The notes: generated from the letters alone by a model not told the origin. 36,233 nt of DNA from an uncultured bacterium (GCA_902801025.1 CADCGZ010000023.1:1-36233); one strand, 5' to 3'. Positions 13,803 through 23,282 are shown, counted from the first letter of the stretch. Translations and numbers: made by a program.

Positions 13803-16433
13803 TCAACGGCGGAACGTGACGCGTGAGAACTGCACCTTGCCGTCGCCTCCGTGAGCCGTCACGACGAGCTTGAACGCCTTTGCCGTGACAGGTTCTGCAA
13901 GCGAGAACTCCCTGATGTAATTACGCGAAGGGAACTCCACGCCCTTCTGATCGTCGACAGGCATCCACTTCAAACCGTCTTTCGAAGCATAGAGGGTCCA
14001 TGTCGAGGGGTCGCGACCCGGGTAGTCGTTCGCCGATGCGATGGTGTAGCGCGTCACCTTCTCTGGATCCGCAAGCGAGACCGTCAGCACAAGCGAACCC
14101 TTCCAGTCGCAGCAAAGCTTCCCGCCCTTCTCGGCGACGAACGCCATGGCAGGAGACTCGTTCTCGGCATAGCCGGACGCATCCCCGCCGACGGCCGCCA
14201 GGTCCACGGCAATCGGCCGCTCAGCCGCAAGACGCGCAACAAGCGCACAGTGCGCGTTGTAGGCGGTCGCACGCGCCGCAATGCCGTCCTTCCTCGGCGG
14301 CACCGGTTTTGTGCCGGGCGCATGCGAGAACCTGAGCTCGCCGCCTTTCACCACGTCGGCATGACGGAGGCGCACGCCGTCAAGCGCACGGCCGTCGAGC
14401 GCAACGGCTTCGGACAGCACGCCGGGGCAGTCGGAGACAACCCGGAACGTCTTCCCGCCATCCCCCACGCGGAGCGCGACCTCCCGCATCTGCGCCTCGC
14501 CGATGACGTAGCCCGCGCCGCACGGATCGAACGGGTAGAACCCAAGTGCCGAAAAGACGTACCACGCGCTCATCTGCCCGCAGTCGTCGTTTCCGCACAG
14601 CCCGTCCGGAGTTACGCCGTACTGCGACTCCATCACCTCGTTGATGTACTTGGCCGCGAGGTCTCGTCGCCCGAGAAGCGAAAAGAAGTAGATGACGTGC
14701 TGGCTCGGCTCGTTGCCGTGGCAATACTGCCCGATGAGGCCCGTGACGTCGGGAATCGCGCCAACGCCCTTTGTCGAATCTTCCTTGAAAAGCCCCTCAA
14801 GGCGCTTCAGCGCCGCGTCCTTGCCGCCCATGAGACTGACGAGCGTGCCAGGGGCGTGCATCGTATGCCAGTTCCAGTGGAAGGCGTTCCCCTCCGTGTA
14901 GTCGCAGCCGTGTATCTTGTAGGGATCGAGCGGATTGCGCCACGCGCCCTTCGAGTCGCGCGCGCGGATGAACCCCGTCGAGGCGTCGAAGCAGTTTGTC
15001 CACGTGAGCGAGCGGTCGTGGAAGAAGCGCGCGTCGTCCTTCTTGCCGAGCGCCTCGGCGAAGCGCGCCGCGCATGCGTCGTCGTAGCAGTTCTCAAGGA
15101 GCCGCGAAACGCTTTCGTTCCTGATGTGGTCGAAGGGATACCAGCCGTATTTGTCGAGCAGGTCGTAGCGCGCAATGCCGCGCCGGCGGTTCTTTGTGAG
15201 CGTCGTCTTGACGCAGCCCCAGGCGCGCTCCCAGTCAACGCCCTTGAACCCCTTCAGGTACGCGTCGACGATCATCGGCACGGAGTGTACGCCGATCATG
15301 CATTGGTTGTCGCCGCCCCACAGCGTCCACACCGGCAGATAGCCGTTCCTGTCGAAATGCCACAGCATCGAGTTGATGAAGCCCGGCACGCGCTCTGGCA
15401 CGAGTATCGTGTAGAGCGGACCTGCCGCACGGTAGGTGTCCCAGCACGAGAACGTCGAATACACTTCGCCTTCGCCAACGTCCGATATGAGGTTCGGCTG
15501 GAAGCAGAGGTGGTAGATCGACGTGTAGAGCGCCTTCATCTGCTCGTCCGTCCCCTTGGCCTCCACGCGAGAGAGGATGGCGCGCCACTTCGCCTGCGCA
15601 GCCTTGAGCACGGCGTCGAAGTCCCACCCCGGAATCTCCGCGTCCATGTTCCGGCGCGCACCTTCCGCGGAAGTGCGGGAAAGCGAGACCTTCAGGTAGA
15701 GGACGCCACCTTCCTTCAATACGAAGGTGTAGGCCGTCTTTTCAAGCCGGTCCTCGCCAATGCGCTGCACGACACGGGAACTCACGGGATTTTCGGACGT
15801 CTCCCAGGCAAAGTAGTAGTCGTGGCTCGGCCAGCCGTCACGAAAGACATGCCCCGACATGCGACCGTCCTTCATCGGCGTGACATCGGCCGAACGCACC
15901 GCCCTGAACGACCAGGAGGGATCGAAGAGCAGATGGGCTGGCGATTTCAGGTAGGTGATTCTGTAGAGCGCGACGCGTTCCGTACAGGTCATCTCGATAC
16001 GAACGCCGGTGTCGAGGGTAACGGCGTAGTAGCCTGGAGACGCCTTCTCTGTCGCCTTGTCGATGTTCTGGTAGCAGTCGCGGCTCCATGCCGCGTCGAA
16101 ATCGCCCGCGAACGGCATGAAGCCGACGTCCGTGAATTCGCTGCACCCGGTTCCGCTCAGGTGGTTCTGCGAAAAGCGCTCGATGCGTTCGTCGCCGTAC
16201 TGGTAGCCGGAGCAGTGCTCCCACCCGCTGTGGCTCGTGTCGGGGCCTGGCTGCACCATGCCGAACGGACACGTCGCGGCGGGCGTCGTGTGGCCCGTTC
16301 CCTCGGTGCCGATGAACGGATCCACCCATCTTAGGACATCCGCCTTCGCGACGGCGGCACCCTGCGCCAATGTCGCCGAGGCGAATACTGCGATAAAACA
16401 CAGTTGCCTGACGTTGCTCATGTTGTATTTCAT
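13803..16433 (-). CDS. Secreted GH92 family glycosidase (probable alpha-mannosidase) with C-terminal discoidin module
   Basis: About 876 residues with a signal peptide (hydrophobic run LCFIAVFASATLAQGAAVAKA). The GH92 domain begins at VDPFIGTEGTGHTTP. It carries the family's calcium-dependent active-site blocks: TEGNAFHWNWH (about residue 515, with the general-acid Glu), HGNEPSQH (about 574) and GNDDCGQMSAW (about 616, with the base Asp). GH92 enzymes are exo-acting, inverting alpha-mannosidases on N-glycans and mannans. The last 140 residues form a discoidin-like module (ASANDYPGRDPSTWTLYAS) of the same type as in the upstream gene. I prefer the ATG at 16433; a GTG at 16439 and an ATG at 16421 are alternatives. 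It is the last gene of the operon driven from 20923-20931. Confidence 0.93.
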   Translation of the reverse strand: MKYNMSNVRQLCFIAVFASATLAQGAAVAKADVLRWVDPFIGTEGTGHTTPAATCPFGMVQPGPDTSHSGWEHCSGYQYGDERIERFSQNHLSGTGCSEFTDVGFMPFAGDFDAAWSRDCYQNIDKATEKASPGYYAVTLDTGVRIEMTCTERVALYRITYLKSPAHLLFDPSWSFRAVRSADVTPMKDGRMSGHVFRDGWPSHDYYFAWETSENPVSSRVVQRIGEDRLEKTAYTFVLKEGGVLYLKVSLSRTSAEGARRNMDAEIPGWDFDAVLKAAQAKWRAILSRVEAKGTDEQMKALYTSIYHLCFQPNLISDVGEGEVYSTFSCWDTYRAAGPLYTILVPERVPGFINSMLWHFDRNGYLPVWTLWGGDNQCMIGVHSVPMIVDAYLKGFKGVDWERAWGCVKTTLTKNRRRGIARYDLLDKYGWYPFDHIRNESVSRLLENCYDDACAARFAEALGKKDDARFFHDRSLTWTNCFDASTGFIRARDSKGAWRNPLDPYKIHGCDYTEGNAFHWNWHTMHAPGTLVSLMGGKDAALKRLEGLFKEDSTKGVGAIPDVTGLIGQYCHGNEPSQHVIYFFSLLGRRDLAAKYINEVMESQYGVTPDGLCGNDDCGQMSAWYVFSALGFYPFDPCGAGYVIGEAQMREVALRVGDGGKTFRVVSDCPGVLSEAVALDGRALDGVRLRHADVVKGGELRFSHAPGTKPVPPRKDGIAARATAYNAHCALVARLAAERPIAVDLAAVGGDASGYAENESPAMAFVAEKGGKLCCDWKGSLVLTVSLADPEKVTRYTIASANDYPGRDPSTWTLYASKDGLKWMPVDDQKGVEFPSRNYIREFSLAEPVTAKAFKLVVTAHGGDGKVQFSRVTFRR

Positions 16434-16455
16434 TGACACTTGATCTCGTTGTTCG

Positions 16456-19400
16456 TCACCTCAGGATAATTGTGAGCCCAAGCGATGAAAGCTGAAGCCC
16501 GGTGTCGGTGGCCTTGACCCGATAGCTCGTCGGCTGTCCGTTGACGTAGACCGTCCAGCCCGCGAACGACGGACGCACGGGGCAGTTCTCGAAGGTAATC
16601 AAGTCGACGCCGGACCGCGCCAAGGAGGACGGATTCGTCACGTTTGTGAGATAGATGACGCCGGACGCCGCGGCCTTGAAGTTCACGATCGTGCCCGCGC
16701 CAGCCGCCGCGTCGATCGAAAGGCCGTAGATCGCGCTCGCCCCGTCGTCGTCAAGAATGAGCCGAGCCCCGCTCGCCACAGCCACCGTCGATCCCGCCGC
16801 AAACGCCGGGTCGGAGGCGGAAGAGGAGGATGGCGGATGCCAGGATACCTGGAACTTATCGGACTCGGTCTTGGTCTCGGTCGGCGTTGCGCCTGCATCC
16901 GTGCGCACGTCGATTGTCCGCCACGCAATGCCGTCAGAGCTCGCTTCGAGTTTCCAAGTCGTGGGATTGCGATTGGGGGTGTTGTCGTTCGCCGTAGTGA
17001 ACGAATATGACGCCACGCGCGCCGCGTCGTTTGGCAGCCTGATTACCACGCTCCGCCATTTCGAGTTGTCGGTGGAATCATTGACAGAAGAATTCGGCAG
17101 CCATTTCGTAGCAGCATTGCCGTCGAACGCCTTGCTCACGTCCTCCGAACTACTGCCTCCATAGCTGCCGCATGCACAGTAGCAGCCCGCGACAAGATTC
17201 ATTGCTGCCGTACCGTCCGAGGCCTTGTCGAGATTGAGGTTCAGCCGATTAGACGATGCATCGTAGAGCGAGAACTCGGACATCTGGACATTGGTATTGC
17301 CATGCGTCTTCATCACCGTAAACCGGAAATACTTGCTGTCTGGATCATCGACATTGACGCCGAACAAAGATCCCCAACACGTAGATTCCGTATACGTACT
17401 ACGCGGCATGCTGTAGTCGTTAATGTGCTCGTCAATGAGGTTCCACGTCACGCCATCAACGCTTGATTCAAGCGTCCACGTTCTGGGATTGCGCCCCGGC
17501 AGCCCGTCGTTCGCCGTCGTGAACGAGTAGCTGGCAACTGGCGCAGCATCGTCGGCCAGCCGCATGACGATAACGCACCAATTGTTCGTATACTCCTCGC
17601 CTTTAGGTTTAGGTCCTGTCAAGCACAGCTTGTTGCTTTTGCCATCAATGTCTTTCCAAATACCGTCGAAAAGTTTGTCGAGCCCCTCATTGCTGCTTCC
17701 TGTGGAATAACCGCTCCTGGCAAAAGCGGCAGACCCGGCAGCAAGATCGGTAGCCGAAGTTCCCTGAGACATTACTGATAGCCCCTGATTGACGCGATTG
17801 TGGTTCGCGTCATAAAGCGAAAACTCGGAAAGCTGAAACACATTCTCTTTTTGGTGTGTGTTTTTGACGGTGAGACGGAAGTACTTTGCATCGGACAGCG
17901 CGGGCGCGGCGGCGATCTGGAGCACACCGCCGTCAACCGCAACAGCACCGGTCATACCCGAAAGCCCCGTCACAGTCGCCGTTCCGCCGCCGATCTTCTC
18001 CAAGCCAGCCCCTGCGGGAATGTCGCCGTCCTTGAACCTCACCGTGCGAGTCTCGCTGTCGCCGACGGAGATCAGCTGCGTGAGCGTTCCGCCGTTGGCG
18101 AAGGTTATCGCCCCTGCCGACGCAGAGATGGATTCCGCGACGACGTCGATTCCGTCGATCTCCAGTGTCGCGCCCGGTGCGACGGTGAGCTTCTTGAGCG
18201 GACGTACCTGAACGCCGAGCGCGGGGTTCTCGTAGCGGTAGGCGAGCGCTTTGCGGCTCGTCGTCACGTCGTAGCCTGTCTGGACATCTACGTCCTCCCA
18301 GTTCTCGCCGTCATCGGAACGCTGGAGCCGCCACGACACGGGATCGCGCTCTGACGCATCGCCCGCCGTCCACCACTCGTAGCCGGTGACGAGCATGCCG
18401 TTTTCGCCAAAGTCGAACTTGAGCCACACGGAGTCGCGAACTTCCTGCGACTCCTTTTTGCCTGCGCGGTAGTCAAGCCACTTCGAGCTGGTGTTGTTGT
18501 CGTACGCAAGCTCCGGCCTCTCGGCATCCTTGAATGGTATGCCGCCGTTGCTCTTCTCCGGATTATGCACGGTGTCGTACGTCACGGACGCAGCGCCAGT
18601 AACGTTAGTTCCGAAGGAAAGCAACTTAACCTCGGAGAACTGCATCATGTCCGGGTTGCCGCGAATGTCGTCGACCTTGAAACGCCAGTAGCGCACTGGC
18701 CCCTTTGCGTCTGCCGGAACGGGCGCAAGCACGAGCTTGCCTTCGCCGACGGTTATCGCGTCGCCGAACGTGCCCTTCGCCGTAAGCGTTCCAGAGCCGA
18801 ACTTTTCGAGGTTGACGGAGGAATAGACGCCCCCAAGCGTCCTGTTGTCGTTGCAGACAAGCGCGAGGGTGCCGGGCGCCGCCGAAGTCGAGCGAACGGT
18901 CCCGTCGCCCCAGGGCGCCTGCACCGTCTGGCGGACGCCGCATATGTCGAGTGCGGCATTGGCGGAAATCGACATTGCTGTTGGCAATGCGTCGTCCTTC
19001 GAGACGGAAAGCACGCCCTCTTCGATGCGAACCGCGCCAGTAGTCCTTACCGGCTCGGTGACGCGCAGGTCGCCAGAACCAAGCTTCACGAAGTCGCCGT
19101 CGCCCACAATCGACACGTGCGAATTCGCAAGCGGATAATATTCAGTGCTGGACACCTTGAACCTGAAATCGCAGCCCGGCGCGTTCGTCACGACAATCCG
19201 GCCGTTGTCCGACGAAGTGAAAAGCTGGTGGTCGTGGTTGGACCGCGACCAGCTTGTCTCGAGCGTGCCGCCCGCAAACGTAAAGAGGAGGGACGGCGCC
19301 TTTTTCTGGTAGATTCGCCGGGCGAGAAGCCGGCTCTCCGCGCCGAGGACAACGACGTTGGTCGCCCCAAGATGGGAGGAGTTGTTCAGGCAGTCGGTGC

Positions 19401-20151
19401 CGGTCTCGAAGTCCTGCCGGCTGCCGTAGACATCAAGCACCGCATGATCGAGCACAATTGAACCACGCACTGCGGCAGAGGCCGAGTCAGATGTCGCCTT
19501 TACGCCTAGCTTGAAATTATCGTACACGGTAAGGCTTGTGTTCCGCAGAGTCAGCGACGCGCTGCCGGCGTCACCATAGCCGACGTAAAAATTCCTGCAC
19601 TGCGCACTGACGGTATTGCCGCCGTCCTTCTTTCTCTTCGCTTGGTTCGGCCCGTACAGGAGGCGGTAGAGGTTCGACGGACTGTCGCGATCCAGCGTGA
19701 TGTCCTGGTTGGCAAGCCGAAGTTCGTAGAAGTAGCCCGTTGCGTTGCCGTCCGTCTGAAGGTAGCTGTCAGACCAGTTAGCGTCGATCTGATACATCTG
19801 GTCGAGGCAGAAGATGCCGTAGCCGGAAAAGCTGAGCGGCGTCGTGGCGTCAATCCCCGTCACGTTCAGGTTCAGCTGGCCGACCTTGTCCGACGATGCA
19901 GTGTTAGCCGGGTTTCCAATGAGATGGAACGGATCAGCAAGCGTAGCCGTCGCGTGCGTAAGCGTGCCGGAAAGCGTGAGTGGGTCGCCGCCCGGCGCAG
20001 GACCTATCAGCCGGTCGGAGTCGTAGGTGCCGTCGGTCAAGTCGAGGTCCGTGACGTCGCCCGTCACCTCGTAGGCGGCCGCACACGCGGCCGACGCGGC
20101 GAGCATCACCACCGCGAGCAGGAATCCCTTGCCGAAAATCGTCTTCTTCAT
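16456..20151 (-). CDS. Large secreted protein with autotransporter-type strand repeats and three discoidin-like modules
   Basis: A 1231-residue protein with a clear signal peptide (MKKTIFGKGFLLAVVMLAAS, cleavage near residue 26). Autotransporter-associated beta-strand repeats occur at about 350-403, 446-478 and 717-748 (pattern LEKFGSGTLTAKG...ITVGEGKLVL). Three F5/8-type C (discoidin-like) modules lie at about 486-650, 755-925 and 938-1095. The second and third are clearly duplicated, both with SEFSLYDA and VASYSFTTAND. The C-terminus ends WTVYVNGQ...GLTIILR, with no typical outer-membrane barrel. A carbohydrate-binding or surface-display role is inferred from the domains and from lying between a secreted peptidase and a GH92 enzyme whose C-terminal module it shares. 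The ATG at 20151 has only a weak purine stretch upstream. Confidence 0.85.
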   Translation of the reverse strand: MKKTIFGKGFLLAVVMLAASAACAAAYEVTGDVTDLDLTDGTYDSDRLIGPAPGGDPLTLSGTLTHATATLADPFHLIGNPANTASSDKVGQLNLNVTGIDATTPLSFSGYGIFCLDQMYQIDANWSDSYLQTDGNATGYFYELRLANQDITLDRDSPSNLYRLLYGPNQAKRKKDGGNTVSAQCRNFYVGYGDAGSASLTLRNTSLTVYDNFKLGVKATSDSASAAVRGSIVLDHAVLDVYGSRQDFETGTDCLNNSSHLGATNVVVLGAESRLLARRIYQKKAPSLLFTFAGGTLETSWSRSNHDHQLFTSSDNGRIVVTNAPGCDFRFKVSSTEYYPLANSHVSIVGDGDFVKLGSGDLRVTEPVRTTGAVRIEEGVLSVSKDDALPTAMSISANAALDICGVRQTVQAPWGDGTVRSTSAAPGTLALVCNDNRTLGGVYSSVNLEKFGSGTLTAKGTFGDAITVGEGKLVLAPVPADAKGPVRYWRFKVDDIRGNPDMMQFSEVKLLSFGTNVTGAASVTYDTVHNPEKSNGGIPFKDAERPELAYDNNTSSKWLDYRAGKKESQEVRDSVWLKFDFGENGMLVTGYEWWTAGDASERDPVSWRLQRSDDGENWEDVDVQTGYDVTTSRKALAYRYENPALGVQVRPLKKLTVAPGATLEIDGIDVVAESISASAGAITFANGGTLTQLISVGDSETRTVRFKDGDIPAGAGLEKIGGGTATVTGLSGMTGAVAVDGGVLQIAAAPALSDAKYFRLTVKNTHQKENVFQLSEFSLYDANHNRVNQGLSVMSQGTSATDLAAGSAAFARSGYSTGSSNEGLDKLFDGIWKDIDGKSNKLCLTGPKPKGEEYTNNWCVIVMRLADDAAPVASYSFTTANDGLPGRNPRTWTLESSVDGVTWNLIDEHINDYSMPRSTYTESTCWGSLFGVNVDDPDSKYFRFTVMKTHGNTNVQMSEFSLYDASSNRLNLNLDKASDGTAAMNLVAGCYCACGSYGGSSSEDVSKAFDGNAATKWLPNSSVNDSTDNSKWRSVVIRLPNDAARVASYSFTTANDNTPNRNPTTWKLEASSDGIAWRTIDVRTDAGATPTETKTESDKFQVSWHPPSSSSASDPAFAAGSTVAVASGARLILDDDGASAIYGLSIDAAAGAGTIVNFKAAASGVIYLTNVTNPSSLARSGVDLITFENCPVRPSFAGWTVYVNGQPTSYRVKATDTGLQLSSLGLTIILR

Positions 20152-20182
20152 TGTTGTGATCTTTCGTTTTGCAGTTTGAATA

Positions 20183-20878
20183 TTACTTCTTTTGCAACCA
20201 GCGCTTCCATTCCTCCGCGAGCTGTTCGCGAGTCTTTTTGGTCAGCTTCTTCCAGACCTCCTCGTCGTACTTGCCCTCGCGGCAGATCTTGTTGAGCTTC
20301 ATGACGAAGGTTCGGTCGTATTTCCTCGACACGAATGCGAGGAACGAGGCCGAGACCCTGTACGATGCGTCGTGCCTGGGGTCCCCCCGCGCCATGTCGT
20401 CCACCGACTTCGCGCCCGCCTTCCCCTCGTAGTTGACCCAGCGCACCCAGTCCGCTATTCCCTCCACGAGCCATCCAGGCGCCCTGGCGTACGGCTCGGC
20501 GCGGCCCGGCGCGGGACGGTAGTCCTGGATGACGTGCGCGAACTCGTGGACCAGCGCACCCTTCACTTCCTTGGGGTTCCTCTCCACGAACTTCAGCGAC
20601 AGGTAAATCTTGTCGCCGCTCGCCCAGGCGACGCCATCCTTCGTCTCGAGGATCAGGGGAATGTCGCCGCGCGTCCACTTCGTCCCCTTGCCGTCGAGAA
20701 GCTCGATGACGTTCTTGGCATACCCCTCCAAGGCGGGCTTCAGTTCCTTCTCGGCCCACTCCTTCTTCTCCGGCGCCTTCGACGCGTCGACGGTGAACGT
20801 CACTATTGGCTTCGGTGGCGCAGCATGACAAACCAACGCCAGGAGCAGAACCCACGTCGCTACCAGTTTCTTGTGCAT
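20183..20878 (-). CDS. Secreted basic-secretory-protein-type HExxH metallopeptidase
   Basis: A 231-residue protein with signal peptide MHKKLVATWVLLLALVCHAA. The zinc motif HEFAHVIQDY (about residues 111-120) and the following PGWLVEGIADWVRW block match the plant basic secretory protein (BSP) family, a group of putative metallopeptidases often seen next to glycan-degrading genes. The true start is the ATG at 20878, with AAGGAG five bases upstream; the longer frame to 20923 would begin at the -10 element and has no ribosome site. It is the first gene of a three-gene operon (31 bases to the discoidin protein, then 22 to the GH92 enzyme). A role in opening glycoproteins so that GH92 can trim the glycans is inferred. 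Confidence 0.85.
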   Translation of the reverse strand: MHKKLVATWVLLLALVCHAAPPKPIVTFTVDASKAPEKKEWAEKELKPALEGYAKNVIELLDGKGTKWTRGDIPLILETKDGVAWASGDKIYLSLKFVERNPKEVKGALVHEFAHVIQDYRPAPGRAEPYARAPGWLVEGIADWVRWVNYEGKAGAKSVDDMARGDPRHDASYRVSASFLAFVSRKYDRTFVMKLNKICREGKYDEEVWKKLTKKTREQLAEEWKRWLQKK

Positions 20879-20922
20879 TTCAACTCCTTTTACTTTGTGA
20901 CAAACTGACATTGTTCGTTGCA

Positions 20923-20951
20923 ATTATAGCATAGGACACCATGGACGGCAA
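20923..20951 (-). promoter_or_regulatory. Promoter of the BSP-discoidin-GH92 operon
   Basis: The minus strand has TGCTATAAT (20923-20931) and a -35-like TTGCCG at 20946-20951, with a 17-base spacer. The predicted start is near 20916 with a 38-base leader. The -35 directly abuts the proximal half-site of the operator at 20949-20990. Confidence 0.65.
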
Positions 20952-20990
20952 TTGCATATTTCCGACACGGCATTGCAAAAATCCGACAAC
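20949..20990. promoter_or_regulatory. Predicted AraC/XylR-type operator, copy A
   Basis: Two direct half-sites, TTGCATATTTCCGACA from 20952 and TTGCAAAAATCCGACA from 20973, are spaced 21 bp (two helical turns). The 42-base block matches 23280-23321 at 34 of 42 positions without gaps. It lies between the GH92 stop at 21003 and the promoter of the operon below, immediately upstream of the -35. This is the usual activator position for AraC-family proteins. The likely binder is the regulator at 23391-24569. Confidence 0.75.
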
Positions 20991-21002
20991 TCGGCCAAGG
21001 GC

Positions 21003-23246
21003 TCATTCCTCACCGGGCGCCGATTCCATGTCGAATACAAGCTCCCCGCCCTTCAGTATGTCTTCATGGCGAATCGTGAAGCCGTCAAGAGGCTTTCCGT
21101 TCAGAGTCACCGCCTTCACGTACTTGTTCTCACGCGAGAGGTTCCTGGCAACGACAGTGAAGGCCTTGCCTCCCGCAAGCTTCATCGTCACGCGCTTCAG
21201 CTGCGGCGCGCCGAGAACGTATTCACCGCTCGCTGGGTTCAGTGGATAGAACCCCATCGCAGTGAAGAGATACCACGCGCTCATCTGTCCGCAGTCGTCG
21301 TTGCCGCACAGGCCGTCCGGCTTGGCGACGTAGAACCTGTCGAACACCTCCCGCAGAAGTTCGGCCTGGCGCCTCGCGCAACCGGCGTAGCGGAGCAGGT
21401 AGGCGACATGGTGACTCGGCTCGTTACCGTGGCAGTACTGGCCCATCAGCCCGGTCACGTCTTCGCACGTGCCCGTCTCGGACTCGTCGGCCTCAAGTGT
21501 AAAAAGACTGCAAAGCCGCTCGCCCGCGACCTTTTGGCCGCCGACCGCCTCAATAAGCGCCTCGGGCTCGTGCAGGACATGCCATGTCCACTGCCAGGCG
21601 TTGCCCTCGGTGAAGTCGCTTCCCGTGCCGGCGTTGCGCCCGAGCGCCAGGGGGTTGAACGGCGTCGTCCAGTTGCCCATGGAGTCGCGTCCGCGCACGA
21701 AACGAGTCTCCTGGTCGACAACGCTGCGCCACGTGCGCGAACGGCGGAGGAAAAACGACGCGTCGTCCGCGTGTCCAAGGCGCTCCGCCATCTTCGCGGC
21801 GCACCAGTCGTCGAAACAGCATTCGAGGAGGCGCGAGACCGACTCGCTCGTCACCTTGTCGTTAGGGAAGAATCCGTATTCGTCGAGGAGCGACCAGTCC
21901 TCCAGCTTGCGGTCCTTGTGGAGACGGGTGAGGGAGTCCTTGATAGCCGCGTACGCGGTCTCCCAGAAGGCGCGGTCGTGCGCGTGCCGGGAGGCGGCGT
22001 CTGCGTTGCTCGGCGCGGCGTCGCGCGTAATGGCCTCCGTCTTCAGGAACCAGTCGACGACGACGGGCACGGAATGCGTGCCGATCATGCACTGGTTGTC
22101 CTTTCCCATAAGGGTCCAGATTGGCATGAACCCGGCCGCCTTTTGGTGCTCGAGCATCGTCTCGACGAAACCATCCTCCTTGTCGGACGCAATGAGCGTG
22201 GCAAGTGGATGATAGGCGCGGAAGGTATCCCAGAGGGAGAGCGTGGAGTAGTAGACGCCGCATGGCGCGACATGGACTTCGCCGTCCGCGCCCCGGTAGC
22301 GTCCGTCGACGTCGGCGATGTTGTTCGGCTGGATGAAGAGGCGGTACATCGCGGAGTAGAAGCTTGTATTCTCTTCGTCCGAGCCTTCGACTTCCATGCG
22401 CGCAAGCTGACTCTCCCACGCGGCGGCCGCGGCGGCACGCACTGCGTCGAAGTCGAACGCGGGGATTTCCGCAGCAAGGTTTTTCTCGGCTCCGTCAGGG
22501 CTCACGAGGGAATAGCCGACCTTGGCCATGAGCGGTGCACCGTCGGAAAGGTCGAAGCGAAGCGCGAGGCGAGACCCCTTCTCGTCGGGCGAAAGCGGCT
22601 CAAGCCGTTCGCATGAGACGACTGGATGGTTGAACTCGATGATGTAAGAATACCGGCGCGTCACCCAATGGCGGCGGTGCGTGGTGCCGACAATGCGGCG
22701 GCTGCCGTCAAGGTGCGCGTCGCAGGAAAGAATCGTCTTCGCATAGTCCTTGCCGCCTATCCCCCACTGGCAGTCCACGAGAAGCGACCCCTCGCCCTTT
22801 GGATACAACATCCGGTATATCGCGCAGTGCGGCGAGCACGTCGCCTCCACGCGGACGCCGGGATCGTCAAGCGTCACTGCGTAGTAGCCGCACTCGCAGA
22901 CCTGGTTCTCCTTGCGGAACGTGCTGGAGGCGTCTGCGGACGGAGCTCCGGCGAACGGCATAAGGCGCAGGTCGCCGAGATCGCCGCATCCCGTGCCGCT
23001 CAGGTGCGTCTGAGAAAAGCCGAATATCCTGTCGTCCTCCCAGCGGTAGCCGGCGCAGTAGCGATAGCCGGTGCGGCCGGTGTCGGGGGATGGCTGGACA
23101 AGCCCGAAGGGATAGGTCGCGCCGGGGAACGTATGGCCGTCGCCGCCTGTTCCAATTTCCGGGCGCACCCATTTCGCGCGAGCGAGCTCTGGCGCGACCA
23201 CCAGCCCCGCGACTGCGGCAATCCGTATGGCATTCATGTTCTTCAT
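21003..23246 (-). CDS. Secreted GH92 family glycosidase (probable alpha-mannosidase)
   Basis: A 747-residue protein with a short signal peptide (IRIAAVAGLVVAPELARA). The GH92 hallmark blocks are all present: GTGGDGHTFPGATYPFG near the start, DNQCMIGTHSVP (about 383-394), TEGNAWQWTWH (about 546-556, general-acid Glu), HGNEPSHH (606-613) and GNDDCGQMSAW (648-658, base Asp). Unlike the GH92 at 13803-16433 it has no discoidin tail. The two differ enough to suggest different linkages or positions on the same glycan. The ATG at 23246 lies exactly at the predicted transcription start of an extended -10 promoter with no Shine-Dalgarno, so it may be leaderless; an ATG at 23237 is the alternative. It is divergent from its probable regulator. 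Confidence 0.93.
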   Translation of the reverse strand: MKNMNAIRIAAVAGLVVAPELARAKWVRPEIGTGGDGHTFPGATYPFGLVQPSPDTGRTGYRYCAGYRWEDDRIFGFSQTHLSGTGCGDLGDLRLMPFAGAPSADASSTFRKENQVCECGYYAVTLDDPGVRVEATCSPHCAIYRMLYPKGEGSLLVDCQWGIGGKDYAKTILSCDAHLDGSRRIVGTTHRRHWVTRRYSYIIEFNHPVVSCERLEPLSPDEKGSRLALRFDLSDGAPLMAKVGYSLVSPDGAEKNLAAEIPAFDFDAVRAAAAAAWESQLARMEVEGSDEENTSFYSAMYRLFIQPNNIADVDGRYRGADGEVHVAPCGVYYSTLSLWDTFRAYHPLATLIASDKEDGFVETMLEHQKAAGFMPIWTLMGKDNQCMIGTHSVPVVVDWFLKTEAITRDAAPSNADAASRHAHDRAFWETAYAAIKDSLTRLHKDRKLEDWSLLDEYGFFPNDKVTSESVSRLLECCFDDWCAAKMAERLGHADDASFFLRRSRTWRSVVDQETRFVRGRDSMGNWTTPFNPLALGRNAGTGSDFTEGNAWQWTWHVLHEPEALIEAVGGQKVAGERLCSLFTLEADESETGTCEDVTGLMGQYCHGNEPSHHVAYLLRYAGCARRQAELLREVFDRFYVAKPDGLCGNDDCGQMSAWYLFTAMGFYPLNPASGEYVLGAPQLKRVTMKLAGGKAFTVVARNLSRENKYVKAVTLNGKPLDGFTIRHEDILKGGELVFDMESAPGEE

Positions 23247-23252
23247 GCATTG

Positions 23253-23282
23253 ATTTTATCAAATTGCTGGTGGCGACAACAA
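23253..23282 (-). promoter_or_regulatory. Promoter of the GH92 gene at 23246, possibly leaderless
   Basis: The minus strand has TGATAAAAT (23253-23261) and a -35-like TTGTTG at 23277-23282, with an 18-base spacer. The predicted +1 is 23246, the A of the start codon. The -35 directly abuts the operator half-site starting at 23283. Confidence 0.6.

Noticed and set aside
13851..16334. 827-residue plus-strand ORF antisense to GH92
   Set aside because: Long antisense frame caused by high GC at third positions; Arg/Val/Ala-rich product without motifs, while the minus strand encodes complete GH92 motifs.
20879..20923. Longer N-terminus for the BSP-type peptidase
   Set aside because: The extension would start at the -10 hexamer and hide the signal peptide; AAGGAG sits five bases before the ATG at 20878.
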